Shown: one piece after another, positions 36,901-48,900 of the stretch
Numbering within the stretch: position 1 is the first letter of the stretch
How the letters are laid out: the number at the start of each line of letters is the position of its first letter
From: Lichenostomus cassidix
Lineage: Eukaryota > Chordata > Aves > Passeriformes > Meliphagidae
Direction: 5' to 3'
DNA: 64,000 nt
Assembly (NCBI GenBank): GCA_008360975.2
Contig: CM039199.1
Span: forward strand, 2,868,530 to 2,932,529
Program-made: the position numbers and the translations under genes
The notes under the pieces: generated by a model
Told to the model about the DNA's origin: nothing
Database searches by the model: none
What the model saw: only the letters and a program-made list of their open reading frames with translations

Positions 36901-39900
36901 TTGCACATCTGCCTGGGATACTCTATACATCCCACTGGGAATGACCCAGGAGCACTGTGGGGCCAGGAATGGCTCTTCCCCCGTGTGTCCTCACTGCAGT
37001 GCACTGAACCACAGCAAGGAACTCGCCTGGGTAGAGCATGGAGGAAATTCCTTCCACCTCAGTGGATCCCTGAAGTGGTGGGATTTGTCCCCATAGGCTG
37101 CACCAGCCCTGGAATGGTTGGGTGCTGTCATTCCTGCTTAGTGCTTCCAGCTTTCCTGGCCACTGGGGAACTGGGGTTTCCCCTTGCTCCCAGGACTCTC
37201 CCAAAATTGCCTTTCAGTTAATTTCCAGATTTTCTCTTCGAGCTGCCTTGGCTCTTATTTTTGCCCCCTGGCTGAAGCTCCCCATGCTGTGAAGTCAGGT
37301 GGATTTGGAGCTCTCTGCCTTTGCCCCAAGTGCTTCCTGGCGGTGTCCAAATTGTGGGTTTTGCCAGCTGGAGCAGCTCAGCCCTGAGGAGCCACACAGC
37401 AACCATGACCTCGGATACTCAGGTTTCTGGGCTCTGCAGGAGACTCTGGATAGCAGCATTAACCACCTTCCCCCTGAACTGAGCATTTTGTTCAGGGGGG
37501 GAGCTGAAAGCTTGATTTGGAAAAAATAAGGTCAATGATGATGAGCTGATTTTAATTTGGGAGATTAAGGAGGGATGCTGGGAGCACAAAGCCTGTGAGT
37601 GGGGGGTGCACAGTCTGGCTTGGCTGCACGCAGGATCCAGTGGTATTACAGCATGTCACCAGTATCTATGGAAAAATTAATGTATCCTGCTTGTTATTTT
37701 AGAGGCTATTTTCCATGCAGGTGGCATTGTGGAGAAAATCCCATCCATCCTGTGCCTGTGGGAGGGACTGAGTTCGGCTGTGCTCTTTGCATAACTGCCT
37801 TAAGGTCTCTTCATGCAAATGAGCCATCAATACTTGATGACCAAGTGTTAATTGCAGTAGCGTCGCCTCTGGAAGCTGTGGCTTGGCTTCTTGGTGCCCT
37901 GGAAATCCTGGGCTGCACCTGCAGGACATGCAGCAGGGAGCAGAGGACATGGTATTGAATTCAGAGTGATGCTAAACCCAGCTAAGGGGGAATGAATTAA
38001 TTCCAGGAACTCTGTAAACCAGGGGGAACACTAGGCTGAGGGCTGGGCTGCACAGCAAGGATCCAAGAGCTCACTTTTCATGTTGAGAACATGACTGGGA
38101 GTTGTTTCCTGAAGGGCTTCCCTGCAGGGAGAGCACAAACCCTGGCCCCATGGTGGCACGTATAATGGCAAAATTGCTTTTTACCTGTCCCCAGAGCACT
38201 GACCCATGCTTCTTCCCAGGCTCAGAGCAGCTTCTAGACTCTGCTCCTGAAGGAGTTTGGCTGCTGCTTGAAACCATCTGGTCCAGCAAAACACATTTGG
38301 TCCGGCAAAAAACCCATGAGCTGTGTGCTCCGAGACAAGCAGTGCTGCCGAGCAGTGCTCTGTCGATCTGTCTGTCCATCCCGGGGATCTCACAGGGGCT
38401 TTAACAGCCACCTGAGGAAAACACAGCCTGCTCTTTGCCCTAAAAGCTCCCCCAAGGCTGCGATGAACTCAGTGCTTGTGGAGCTGGGTGTTGGGAGAGC
38501 TCCACAACCTCTGTCCCCTCGGGGCTGTGGGATCCTGTTATCTCATTAAGAGAGGCCAAGTCACCCTCCCCGAGTAAGTGGCTGAGCCGTGACTAGACTG
38601 CAGTAATCCCGGGGGATTAGCGTGTTGGCCAGGCTGGCCCCACAGCAGCACTTTGTTCTTCGCCTCTGAAGCGTCTATGCCGGCAAGCCAAGGGCCCGGG
38701 CAGTGCTTTGGGGTTGCTGTTAGGGGATTCACTGAGCGACAGAGGAATTGTTTGGGTTTCTTTTGTACCTCCCATCGGAAAATGTTCCTTGAGCACGAGG
38801 AGGAGCTGCGAAAAACCCAAATCCTCCTGCCTGGGTACTTTCCTGTCCCTCGGCAGGGTGGTTGTGGGCAGCAGGCCGTGCCTGCCCATGCGGTGGGCTT
38901 GGGCCAGGGGGTCATTACCATGCTGGCTTAATTGCTTTTGTTGTTGGAACCAAGATGCCAGCAGCTGAGTGGGCTCTGGAACAAGGGAACCCTGAGCAAG
39001 TCCCAGCCAGGCCCGCCAGGGTATCTTCACCCCCAGGCACAGAGGTGGGGCAGAGGATGGAGCAGGGGGGCTGACAGGGAACGGACCGGGGGGCAGACAC
39101 AGGGGTAGGGGGGCTGCTGGGGGTAAGAGAGGGGTCTGGCAGTGGAGCAGAGGGTCGGGCGGTGGGGCAGGGGATGGAGCAGGAGGGTGCAGGCGGTACA
39201 AGGGATGAGGCAGGGGACTGGGCAGCAGGACAGGGATGGGGCAGCAGGTCCGGCAGCGGGGCAAGGGTTCGATTGCGGTCGCGCAGGGCACGAAGCGGCG
39301 ATCTGGCAGCGGGTCGGCAGATGGAGGAGGGCTGGGGCGGCTGCCCCGGGGCGCTGCGGAGCTCCCCGCTCCCCCACCCCACCGAGGCGGGGGGCGCGGC
39401 GGTGCCGGGGGTGGGCGGGCGGTTCTGCGGGACTCCCCCCGCGCTCGTCCCCCGAGGGCTCCTTTGTTATTCCGGCCGAGCGCCGCGGCCGCACCGCCCC
39501 TCGCGGGAGCGCGCCCCGCGCCCCCCCTCACCCCCGGCCGCGCCGCCCCTCGCGGGAGCGCGCCCCGCGCCCCCCCGTCAGCCCCAGCCCCGCTCCCTCC
39601 CGCGCCCCCCCGCTCCGCTCCGCGCCGCTCCGCTCGCCGCCTCTGCCCGGCAGAACCTTCCAGCGCCGCCGCCCCGCGGGGCCGCCGCCATGGGCGCCTC
39701 CGCCGCGCCGCGCTGAGCCCGCAGCGCCGAGCCCGCCGGCCCGCCATGGAGCTGGGCAAGGTGGTAAGTGCTTGCGGCCGACCCCTGCCGACCCTCGCTC
39801 CGGGCTCCTTCGTGGCATCGCGGTTCGCATGCAGGGAAACTCCTTCCCGGGGCAGCTGGTTCCCCCGCACGCCGGCGGTGCCCGGAGGAGCGAGGGGAGC

Positions 39901-42900
39901 GGGGATGGTCGGTGCGGCGGCGGGAGCCGTGCGGGGCGCGGGGGGCTCGGCGGCTCGTCTCCGTGGTGATGCGGAGCTCCCCGGGCGGCTGCGGCTCCGT
40001 TCGCACAGCCCCGGGTGAGCAGCCTTCCCCCGGCACTCGGCCCGGCCGGGTTCAGGCCGTGCCACCAGCAGCCGTGCCCCGCTGTCCCCACGCGTCCGTG
40101 TCCCCGCGAGCACTCGTGTCCCCGTGCGTTCATGTCGCCATGTCCCCACGAGCACCTGTGTCCCTGTATCCCCGGGCACCTGTGTCCCTATGCCCGCTGC
40201 TCATGTCACAGCCCGAGGGATTGCCCCTTACCCGGGTGGAAGGAACGGAACAAGCTTGCGATGAGAAGCGGGTTTTTGGGGTCTGTGGCTACAAGGCAGC
40301 ATGGTCACCCCTGCGCTGCTCAGCCGGGAGGAAGGATTTGGCTTTTCCCGGTGCTCCAGCAGGTCCCTCCGGTGCGGCGTGGAGCCCACATGGTGGTGGC
40401 TGTTCCTGGCACCGTTGCAGGATCCAGACATCCTAGGGGGATAACAGGAGAGGGATGCCCCATCCTGCGTCTGAGAGTTGCTGCTCACCCAGAAGCATTG
40501 CAAGGAATGATTTCCATCAAAACTAGATGCTGGCTTAATTTGGGAATATCCCACTAGGGCAATGAGCACCCCTGTGTTCCTGCCAGGGTGATGCTTCCCA
40601 AGAAGAGTGAGTCCTGGATGGCAGCTGATCATGGAAATGCACATCTGGATATGAGCTCCTTGCATCTGCTCCTCAAGTCCTCCATCCTCACTCCTTTATC
40701 TCTTCCTGTTCCAAAAAATGCCCAAATATTTGCGTCAGCTGGGAAGCAGAAGACTCTGGTCAGCATGACTGGGAATGTTTTGGGAACGTCTGAAGGTGGT
40801 GAAAGACCTTCCTGGACCACTGACCCTGGCAGACAGAGCCACACTCCCTCCCCAGACGGAAATCACCACTGCTGGAAGAGATTATCCTTGCATAAAATCC
40901 CCATTTAAAATTAAAAGCCTGGATATTGGGGCAGCTCACGGGAAAGGCTCAAGCCATGGCAGAGCCAGCTGGGCACGTGGGGCAGGATTGACAGAGTGCC
41001 CTGAGCAGTAATTAAGAAAGAAGAGTAATGAGCTGATGTGCATGTTTTTCACTGAGGGATGGGGATCCTGGGGATCCCCCTGGATTTCTGCTTCTCCTCT
41101 GATCCAGCCCCCTGTGATGGGCTCTGGTTGTGCTGTGGGGTTGGAAGTGCCAGGCAGCAGCAGCCTGGGCTCTGAATTTTACAGTGTCAGCTTCCCCAGT
41201 GGTCCCTGTGAGGTCTGGCTCATGTAGCCTTGCTTTTTGCCAGCTGTTCTCCCCAAAATTGCTTTTCACCATCCTTTTTTCCCCCTAAAGTTTATTTATC
41301 TGTGTACTGGAAAAGTCCACATTCCTTCAACGGGATTTAAAAATCCCTTGTCCAAGTAATTAAACTCCAGAAGTTGTTTATGGCACTGGAGAAATCCAGT
41401 AGCCCAGCACTCCAAGTGCTGGTTCCCTGTGCTGAGCAGCTCACTCTGGTGAGCTCTCAGCTCTGCTGTTGATGGACCCAAACCCTCCCTGGGATCATTC
41501 CAGCTCTCCTCTCCTGGCATCAGGTGTCTCACTGGGGTGGTTGTCTTCCTTCTTTTCCCTTGCCTCTGAGGTGGAGGAGCAATCAGATCACACTGGGGTT
41601 CCTCTAATCCTACCCCATCTCTCCTAATGGTGTGGAGCTCAGAATTCTCACTAGAGGCTCTGGAAGAGCCAACAGTGGATCAGGTCCTTGCACATGCAGC
41701 TGATGGGAACATCCCCCTGTGGATCCCAATCTCTGCTGCCCTCAGGAGGAGGAGGAGCTGGGAGCTGGTGGAGTGGGCTGTCCAGGCACACTCCAAATGG
41801 GCATCCTACAACTTCAGTTTGGTTTTCCTGCTGGGATAACAGCACTACAGCTCTCCAGGGAAAGGCATGCTAGGAGGCATTCCAGCCTCGTGTGTCTCCT
41901 CATGGTCAGAGGCCTCTGACCCTCACACCACCCCTCCATTTCCTGGCTCAGGTGTTTTTTTCCCTGGAAACCCCACCTGTGCTGGAAGAGCTCCATAGCA
42001 CTCCTCCATGAGCCATTGCTGAGTGCCTGAGGGGCCATTGGTGTCATCAGCCTGAAGTCATTGTCCTCCTGGCCTCAGCAGAGCAGACCTGGAGGCAGCA
42101 ATGCCAGGGCAGCTCTCTGCCAAGAAAAGCATCTTGGAGATGCCATTGGATTCCAGTGTGGCTTATGGAGCCTGTTGCCATCTTCCCTGTGATGTGACTG
42201 TGTTTTGGGTGTTCCATGTTCAGTCTGTGGGACAAGGTGACCCCCCTGGTGCCACCTGGGGCTCAGGACTGTCTCTGGACACCTTGGTCCTCCTCCTGCT
42301 GGCATCTGGGCTGGTGGCATCAGCATCTCCTCCTGGAGAGGGACATCTGGATACACTGCCACTGGGAGTGACCCTGGTGGATGCAATGAGGTTTTGGGGT
42401 CTCTGTCACTGGAATACATCTTTGACTGGGGGAAGATGGTTGTTTTTATGGCCCAGGCACTGGGAAATCTGAGACCTGTGTCATTCTGGGAATTATTCTC
42501 ATCTGGAGGGAGCAGGAGGTGAGAAGAGCAGCAGCACCTTTGGGGAGATACTCAGCCTGGACAAGGAGCTTCATCCCCAGAGCAGCTCCAGCATGTAGCC
42601 AGCCAGCAGAGGAGCACTTGCTTTCCAAACTCATGGATCCAGCAGCAGATGCAGCCAAATAGCCTGGATTAAGTGGTGGGAAGGTATTTTTCACATCTCC
42701 CCACTCCCTGCTCACAGGAAACCTATGGGACTGAGCAGGAAGACTCGGTTGCACTGAGCATCCTCCTATCCAGTGTGTAGAAATACATCCCTGGATTTTA
42801 CATCCTATGTGGCCAGCCAGCCCTGCCAGCACTGCTTTCCTGCCTTCCTGCCTCCCTTTCCCTCTGGCTGCTGGCAGGCACAAAGCCAGGCTTGTTCCCT

Positions 42901-45900
42901 GCTGCCTCTGTCAGGCCACAGGTGCCCAGTGTGGGGGGAGCTGCAGCCACCCCATCTGTCCCCAGGAGCTCTCGCCAGTCCTCAGCAGAGCATTGACCAC
43001 CCTGGGTGTTATCCAGCTGGCTTTGCTCCAGGATTTTGCTGGAGAAAACCATTCCCTGAGTCCTGTTGAGGGTGGAACTTGCCGTGGGCTGCTGGTGGTG
43101 GGTGATGTTTGAAGAGAGATGTGCCTTTGGAAGAGCTCGCCTGCACCCCATGTCCTGCACACCTCCAGGGCCTGAGCCAAGCTTTGCTTTCCTGGGATTT
43201 GCATTTTAGTTAAGCCCATGGATTTTTCTTCCAGTCTTCTTCTAGTCAAGTCTCCCTTCTCACTCCTTTCCCCAAAGCTCCTGCATCTGCAGGGCTTGCA
43301 AGCAGTTTTCTGGAGGTATTCTCCATCCCAGCTCTCCATTTATAGAAAGGAATTAAGGAGAAATGAGGGAGCATTACTAAGAGGATTTGCACTGCGACTT
43401 ACTCAGTTTCTCCAAATAATTTGCAGTAGCTCTGGATTCTTTAATCAACACTCATTTCCTTTTGGAAATGAAAGAAGCAAGAAGGCGTTGTGCTGCTCCT
43501 GAGCCAAGCTTGGCTCTTCGCCTCCAAATGGGAAATTTTGGATTCAGAGAGTGAGAGCATAATCTGGGGAGAGCTGGTGGGGGGTGAGGGTGTGTGTGAC
43601 AGGGAGAAGTGTGTATCAGGGCTCAGAAAGCCTCTGTCACCCTAACCCTCTCCCTCCATGTAGTTTTGGGTTCCTCTGTCCCTGTCCAGAGCCTGTGGAC
43701 ACACAGAGGTGACACGAGATCTGCTCCATGGGTCATCCCAGTGTGGAGCTGTTGGTGGCTCTGCCCTGCTCTGGGATGTCCTTGTGAGAAGGGCTGGCTG
43801 GATCAGGGGTTGGGGGTTCCCATGGGGTTATTCCAGCTCTTCCCAGGGGCTGGCAGCACTCCCTGCCAGTGGGATTCCTGAATTCCCATGGGACATGGCT
43901 AGGGTGACCTGTCAAGCCATGGGCACTAGACCTTCCACAGGGTTCTGGGAATGCCCTTGGTGTTGCAGAGGAAGGAAAAGGCAGTTTGGCAGGTCCCACT
44001 GCTCAGGGACACAGAGTCCCAGACTGCTCCTCTCCCAGATGGCCTGTGGGGAGAGCTTTCCATGCACATGCCATGGGGTTCCCTCACCCTGCTCAAGTGG
44101 CTTGTAAAGCTAATGGTTCTTGCAGCATTCCCAGCCCCTATGTCCTTCCATCCCCTATGTCCTTCCCAGCCCTGGCAGCACCCTTGGAGCCACTCTCCAG
44201 CCTGGCAGAGCCCAGCCCTGCTCCAGGTCCTGCCCCACCATGCTCAGTCCCACATCCTGGCCCTGTGGCTCTGCCAGGGTGGCCGGATGGCATTGTCACC
44301 CTGACAGCTCTCCCTGTGCAATGGGCCCCTCTGGACTCTCCTCACGCTTCCTGCCTGGCCCATTGCACAAGAGGAAACCCCAGGGTTTCCTGTCCTGTTA
44401 GCAGGGTGGGGTGTGGGGCTGCCCCACGTCCCCCCTGTGCCCTGCCCTGCTCACAAAACCCAAGCTGGGCCAGCAGCACTGCCCAGACGTGTCCTGGTGG
44501 GTCAGAAGTTGCCCTCATAGGTTGGAAGCTCGTAATTAAATTAAAATCCCATCAGTTGGTGGTGGGAAGCACCATCTCTGAGTCAGGGTGAAAGACTCTG
44601 CCTGGGGAAGGGCTCTGCACTTGCTGTCCAGGCAGCCCCAAATTTCCATCTGTCCTGACCCAGTTTGGCAGCCAAATCACCCTCCCTGACCCTGCTTGTC
44701 CCCTGGAGGTGACAATTCCAGCCTTGGTCTCCTGCTGCTGCTCTGTGCTCCCCTGGTTTGCTGCAGTGGGCACTGCTGGAGACATTGGTGTGGCACTTTG
44801 GGCATCTCCCAGGTGGCTCCAGGGATGGCACCCCTGCCCTGCACTCTGGCAAATGGCACTGGGGTGTCCACAAGGACAAGTGACATCCAGATTTTCCTCA
44901 GAAAACCTTTCTGCCTTCCAGATGGATGTTGTGTGTGCTTCAGGTGGAGTTGAGGGACTTGGGGATGGAGGTTCTGGGAGGTCCCTGCTGGAGCCAGGGG
45001 CTGCCAGCCCCCATCACCCTCCCACTGTGTCTCCTCGCTCTGGGAGGTCACTGGCACTTCCTTGGTTGGAAAAAAGTGTCCTTGCTTTGCCGGGAAAAGC
45101 TGGCAGGAGAGAGCAGTTGAACTGGGAGCTCCATTTCCAGCTTTCCCAGGGATGCAGCACTGCTCCCCTCTGGAGACCATCCCTGTTCAGGGCCAGCAGG
45201 ACACATGCTGGCTTCAGGAAAGTGGTGCCTCTGGCTGGGAGCTTCCACTCCCCAGCTCTGCCTTTGCACTTGGCTTGTTCCTCGTGCTCCAGGAGTCCAT
45301 TCTGAGGTGAAATGTGCATTTCAATGCCAATCCTGGCACTGGTCACTGTGCCAGCTGGTTCATCATGGCTCTCCTGACTGTGCCTTTGGGGCTGCAGGAT
45401 GGGTTTTCAGATGAGGACAAGCTAGCCCTGGGGCTGGATCCATGGCATGTGTCACAGATGGTTGTTGGCATGAGGACATCCTGCTCCAGGCCTTTGGGAC
45501 ATGGGCATCCTTCCCCAGAGTGGCAGAGGTGCCTTCCCAAGGGATTTTTTTAATGCTGAATTTAATGTTGTGGTTTTCCTGATGAGGGGCTGTAGCTGCT
45601 GGGGTTGGCAGAGCTGCAGAGGTGACTCCCACCCTTGTCACCATGTCCTGGGAACCTGTTCCCTCCATCCAGCCTCTCAGGAAGGGATGGATCCAGCTCC
45701 CTCCACTGCTGGTGTTCCTTTCAGCTCCTCTTAAAAAGCCACCCTGAGGTCCAGCTTCTGCTCTGGGTGTCTGGGATGGGTGTCTTGCAGCTGGCAATCC
45801 TGACACCTCAAAATGAGCCTCCTGCACCTTGCTGATGACCTCCCATGTCACCTCCAGTGTCCTTAGTGGTCACTTCCACAATCACCACCTAGAGCTGATA

Positions 45901-48900
45901 GGGATGGGGCTGCAAACACCACAGAGCAGCAGAGCTGGTTCATCCTGGGACATCAGGACACAGTTTCAGCTAAGGGGGTGCTTGGCTCTGGGCTGGGGGT
46001 GCAGCTGGTTGGGGTCTCTTTTCTCAGCCCATCATTGTTCCCACTCCAGCTGACACATGTTTTGGTGGCAGAGGGACTTCCTGGAGGATTGGGGCTGTAC
46101 CCCACCACATTTGGGGCTCCTGTGGGCTACTCCAGCTCTGCTCAGCACAGAGTCACCAGGGTCTGTAGGGATGGAGCCAGGTGGGGCCACCTCAGAGAGG
46201 GCCAGGAAGCAGGGTGGCAGCAAGGATTGCAGTGAGGAAGGTGTTGGAGTTAATCCCACAGCTTTAATTGGTTTATATCAGTAATGAGCTACTTCTGGCA
46301 GTGCTGAGCCAGATGGTTCCTTCCCTTGGCAGCATGGTGTTCAGGGAGCAGGTGCCAGGGAAGCACTTGGTGATGTGGGAGCTTGGGGAGAGGGTGACCC
46401 CGAGCTGGCATCATTGTGTCCCCGTGTGGGATCAGAAATGGGGTAGAGTTAAAAATCCTGCCTGGAAAATGCTTCCAGTGACTGTCACTGCCTTCCATGG
46501 GATAAATGCTGGCTGGCTCTGCCCAGGCTCCTCAGGGTGAACTCCCCAAGGTCCTCAACACCTGCGTGGCAAGTCCTGCCTGTGGGTTCCACTCCTGTCC
46601 CTCTGATCTGTGGAGCAGTCAGGACCTTGCCAGGCAGTGCTGGCAGTGCTCTTGCCATTCCACTGCTCCATTCTCAGCGCCCCCCAAATTGTCCTCCCCA
46701 TTCAGCCCCCTCCAAAAGTGGGGTAGGAGCTGCCAGTCGCTGCCCACGACCCAAGGGCAGGGGAGGGATTTGCCTTCCCTCTGCCTGTCCCACCACTCCG
46801 AGGGCAGCAGAGGGTTCTTTGTGGGCACTGCTTTAATTGCATCGTTATTATCCTGAGTAAATGAGTCCTGGCAGCAGCTGAACCTGCTGGATGCCAACTG
46901 CATCCCAGAAAGGCATCCGGGAAAGGTCAGCATCCAGCTGGCATGAGCAGGGACTGGGGACCTGGATGGGACCCAAGCACTGGCAGGTGCTGGCAGAGCC
47001 AGAGGGTCTCAGTGAGTGAGGGGGGACAGGGAGGGAGCCTCAACCCTTCCCATTTCACCCCCTCCATCGCTTCTCTCTTGCAGACCGTCAGCATCAATAA
47101 GGCCATTAATGCGCAGGAAGTGGCTGTCAAGGAGAAACACGCCAGGAATATCCTTCCCAAAGCTGGCCCTGGGACAAGGAGGGGTGGAGCAGGGCTGGGG
47201 CTGCCTGGAAAAGGGGCAGCATCAAGAGGGTGTGTGAGGAGAGGTGCCTGGGGTGCTGGGGATGGCTGGATGGGACCTTGGAGGGCTATTAATGACATTG
47301 GGTATTTTTCCAGCGTGGCACAGGGTTCCTGCTCCTGCTGGCACAGCCTTTGAATGTGTCCAGGCTGGTGCTCTCAGCTCTGCCAGCCCATGAGAGGGCG
47401 GGAGGGGAACCTGCTGGGGTGCCTGCAGCAGGTTGGGATGCTGCCACCAAAAGTGGATCCTCAGCGTCCCAGCCAGACACCTGGGAATGCTCAGCAGGGG
47501 CACAGCCCAGCCTTGCATGTGCCATGGTGCTCCCAGAGCAGGGCTGCGGGAGAGAGGGTTTTGGGGACATTTTGGGGACAGCACATGCCTGGGCTGGGCG
47601 GTGTGGTGGCCTGAGCCCCCTGAGCTCTTAGGGTTCAGCTGGCTTTGGGTGGCCATTCTCCATCAGCAAAGGGCAAAAGAGTGTTTCCTTGACCACTGGC
47701 ACCGTGCATCCTGGGCACACACCATGAGAAGGGAGCCCAGACCTTCTGGTCAGTGGTGAACAGACTGCCTCTGTCCGGCAATGCTGTGCTCTGCTGGAAG
47801 TTCTGCCATGTCTTCCACAAGCTCCTCCGGGATGGACATTCCAATGTGAGTGCCCAGAGCTCAGCCTGGGGACAAAGCCTTTCCCCTGCAGGGCTGCACT
47901 GGATGGTGGGAGACACTGGAGGGTCATTCTCTTCCTGGGGTGGCAGTCCTGGGCTGGGGACTGCAGAGGGTCAGTGCATTCCTGGGGGTCAATCCTGACT
48001 GGGGACTGCAGCCAGAGCCCTCCTGAAGGGTCAGTGCCCTCCTGGGGGTCAATCCTGAGTGCCAGAGCCCCTCTGGTGCTGCCCTGCCCACAAACCTGTG
48101 TGCCTCAAACCCCAGTGCTGATGGCAGTGCTGGTGCCACAGGAAACTGCTCAGCATCAGTGCAGGAGCTGGCAGCAAGGATCCTCCTTGGGGAAACTGAG
48201 GCACCCAGGGCTGGTGGTGGTGATAAAGGATCAGGAATGCATCAAGACCTCCCATTCCTCATCCTGTTCGTGGTTTCAAGAATGCAACACCATGTCCTGG
48301 TGCTCTGCCTGCTGATTGTCACCATCATTTCTCCAGGTCCTGAAAGACTCTGTGCGATACAAGAATGAGCTGAGTGACATGAGCAGGATGTGGGTGAGTG
48401 ACCAACCCTGCCAGACATGGGGAGGACACCCTGGGGATCCCTCAGCCGGGCTGGGAGGGTGTAGGCTTGGGGGGTTCCCTCTTTCCCTCTGCCAGGAAGC
48501 AGAGCACAGCCATGGCTGACCTGTCATCACCTCCCTGGACTGAGTTTCAGTTGCATTTGGTGTCCCCTCCCACCAAAATCAAATGCCTCCTTCCTATTTT
48601 ATGGCAAAACATGGTAAAAACTCTGCTCTGACAGTCAAATGAAGCACTGAAACCTGCAGAGAAGGTGATGAGAAGGTCCTGACTAAATCTGTTCAGTACA
48701 GCCAGCCTGCATCCGGTTTGGCTGTGGTTTTGGGGAGATAAGAGAGTGATTATCATGTAGAAAAAAAGCTTTTCCACAGCCTGCCATGCATCTCAACAGC
48801 TTTTTTTTGTCCCCAGGGCCACCTGAGTGAGGGCTACGGGCAGCTCTGCAGCATCTACCTCAAACTGCTGAGAACCAAGATGGAATTTCACACCAAGGTA

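Larger units (their letters stand above)
19440..39100. other. HIP1 intron 1, proximal part
   Basis: No nested gene is supported. Contents are minisatellites (21225-21428, 24957-25227, 30241-30345, 33746-33845, 34719-34800), CR1 fragments (25600-26205, 27100-27235, 31207-31640, 32700-32985), a T-rich run at 20764-20800, and two stretches with regulatory-looking motifs at 37510-37870 and 38600-38620. Confidence 0.6.
39100..40050 (+). promoter_or_regulatory. Second CpG island in HIP1 intron 1 (likely alternative promoter)
   Basis: Strongly GC- and CpG-rich sequence with a 49-bp imperfect tandem duplication (units start at 39487 and 39536, GGCCGC(A/G)CCGCCCCTCGC). It has no TATA box and ends in a short ATG-containing exon with a perfect GTAAGT donor. 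A long open frame on the opposite strand is a composition effect. Confidence 0.65.

Noticed and set aside
38617..40179. 520-codon open frame on the minus strand across the second CpG island
   Set aside because: Composition is Pro/Ala/Arg/Ser low complexity with no domain. It is antisense to a CpG island, where GC richness removes stop codons. The opposite-strand frames of about 275 and 260 codons are equally open.
47148..47702. Frameshift or loss of function in HIP1 because exon 2 lacks a GT donor
   Set aside because: The U12 AT-AC signals explain the junction and keep the conserved residues, so no break is needed.
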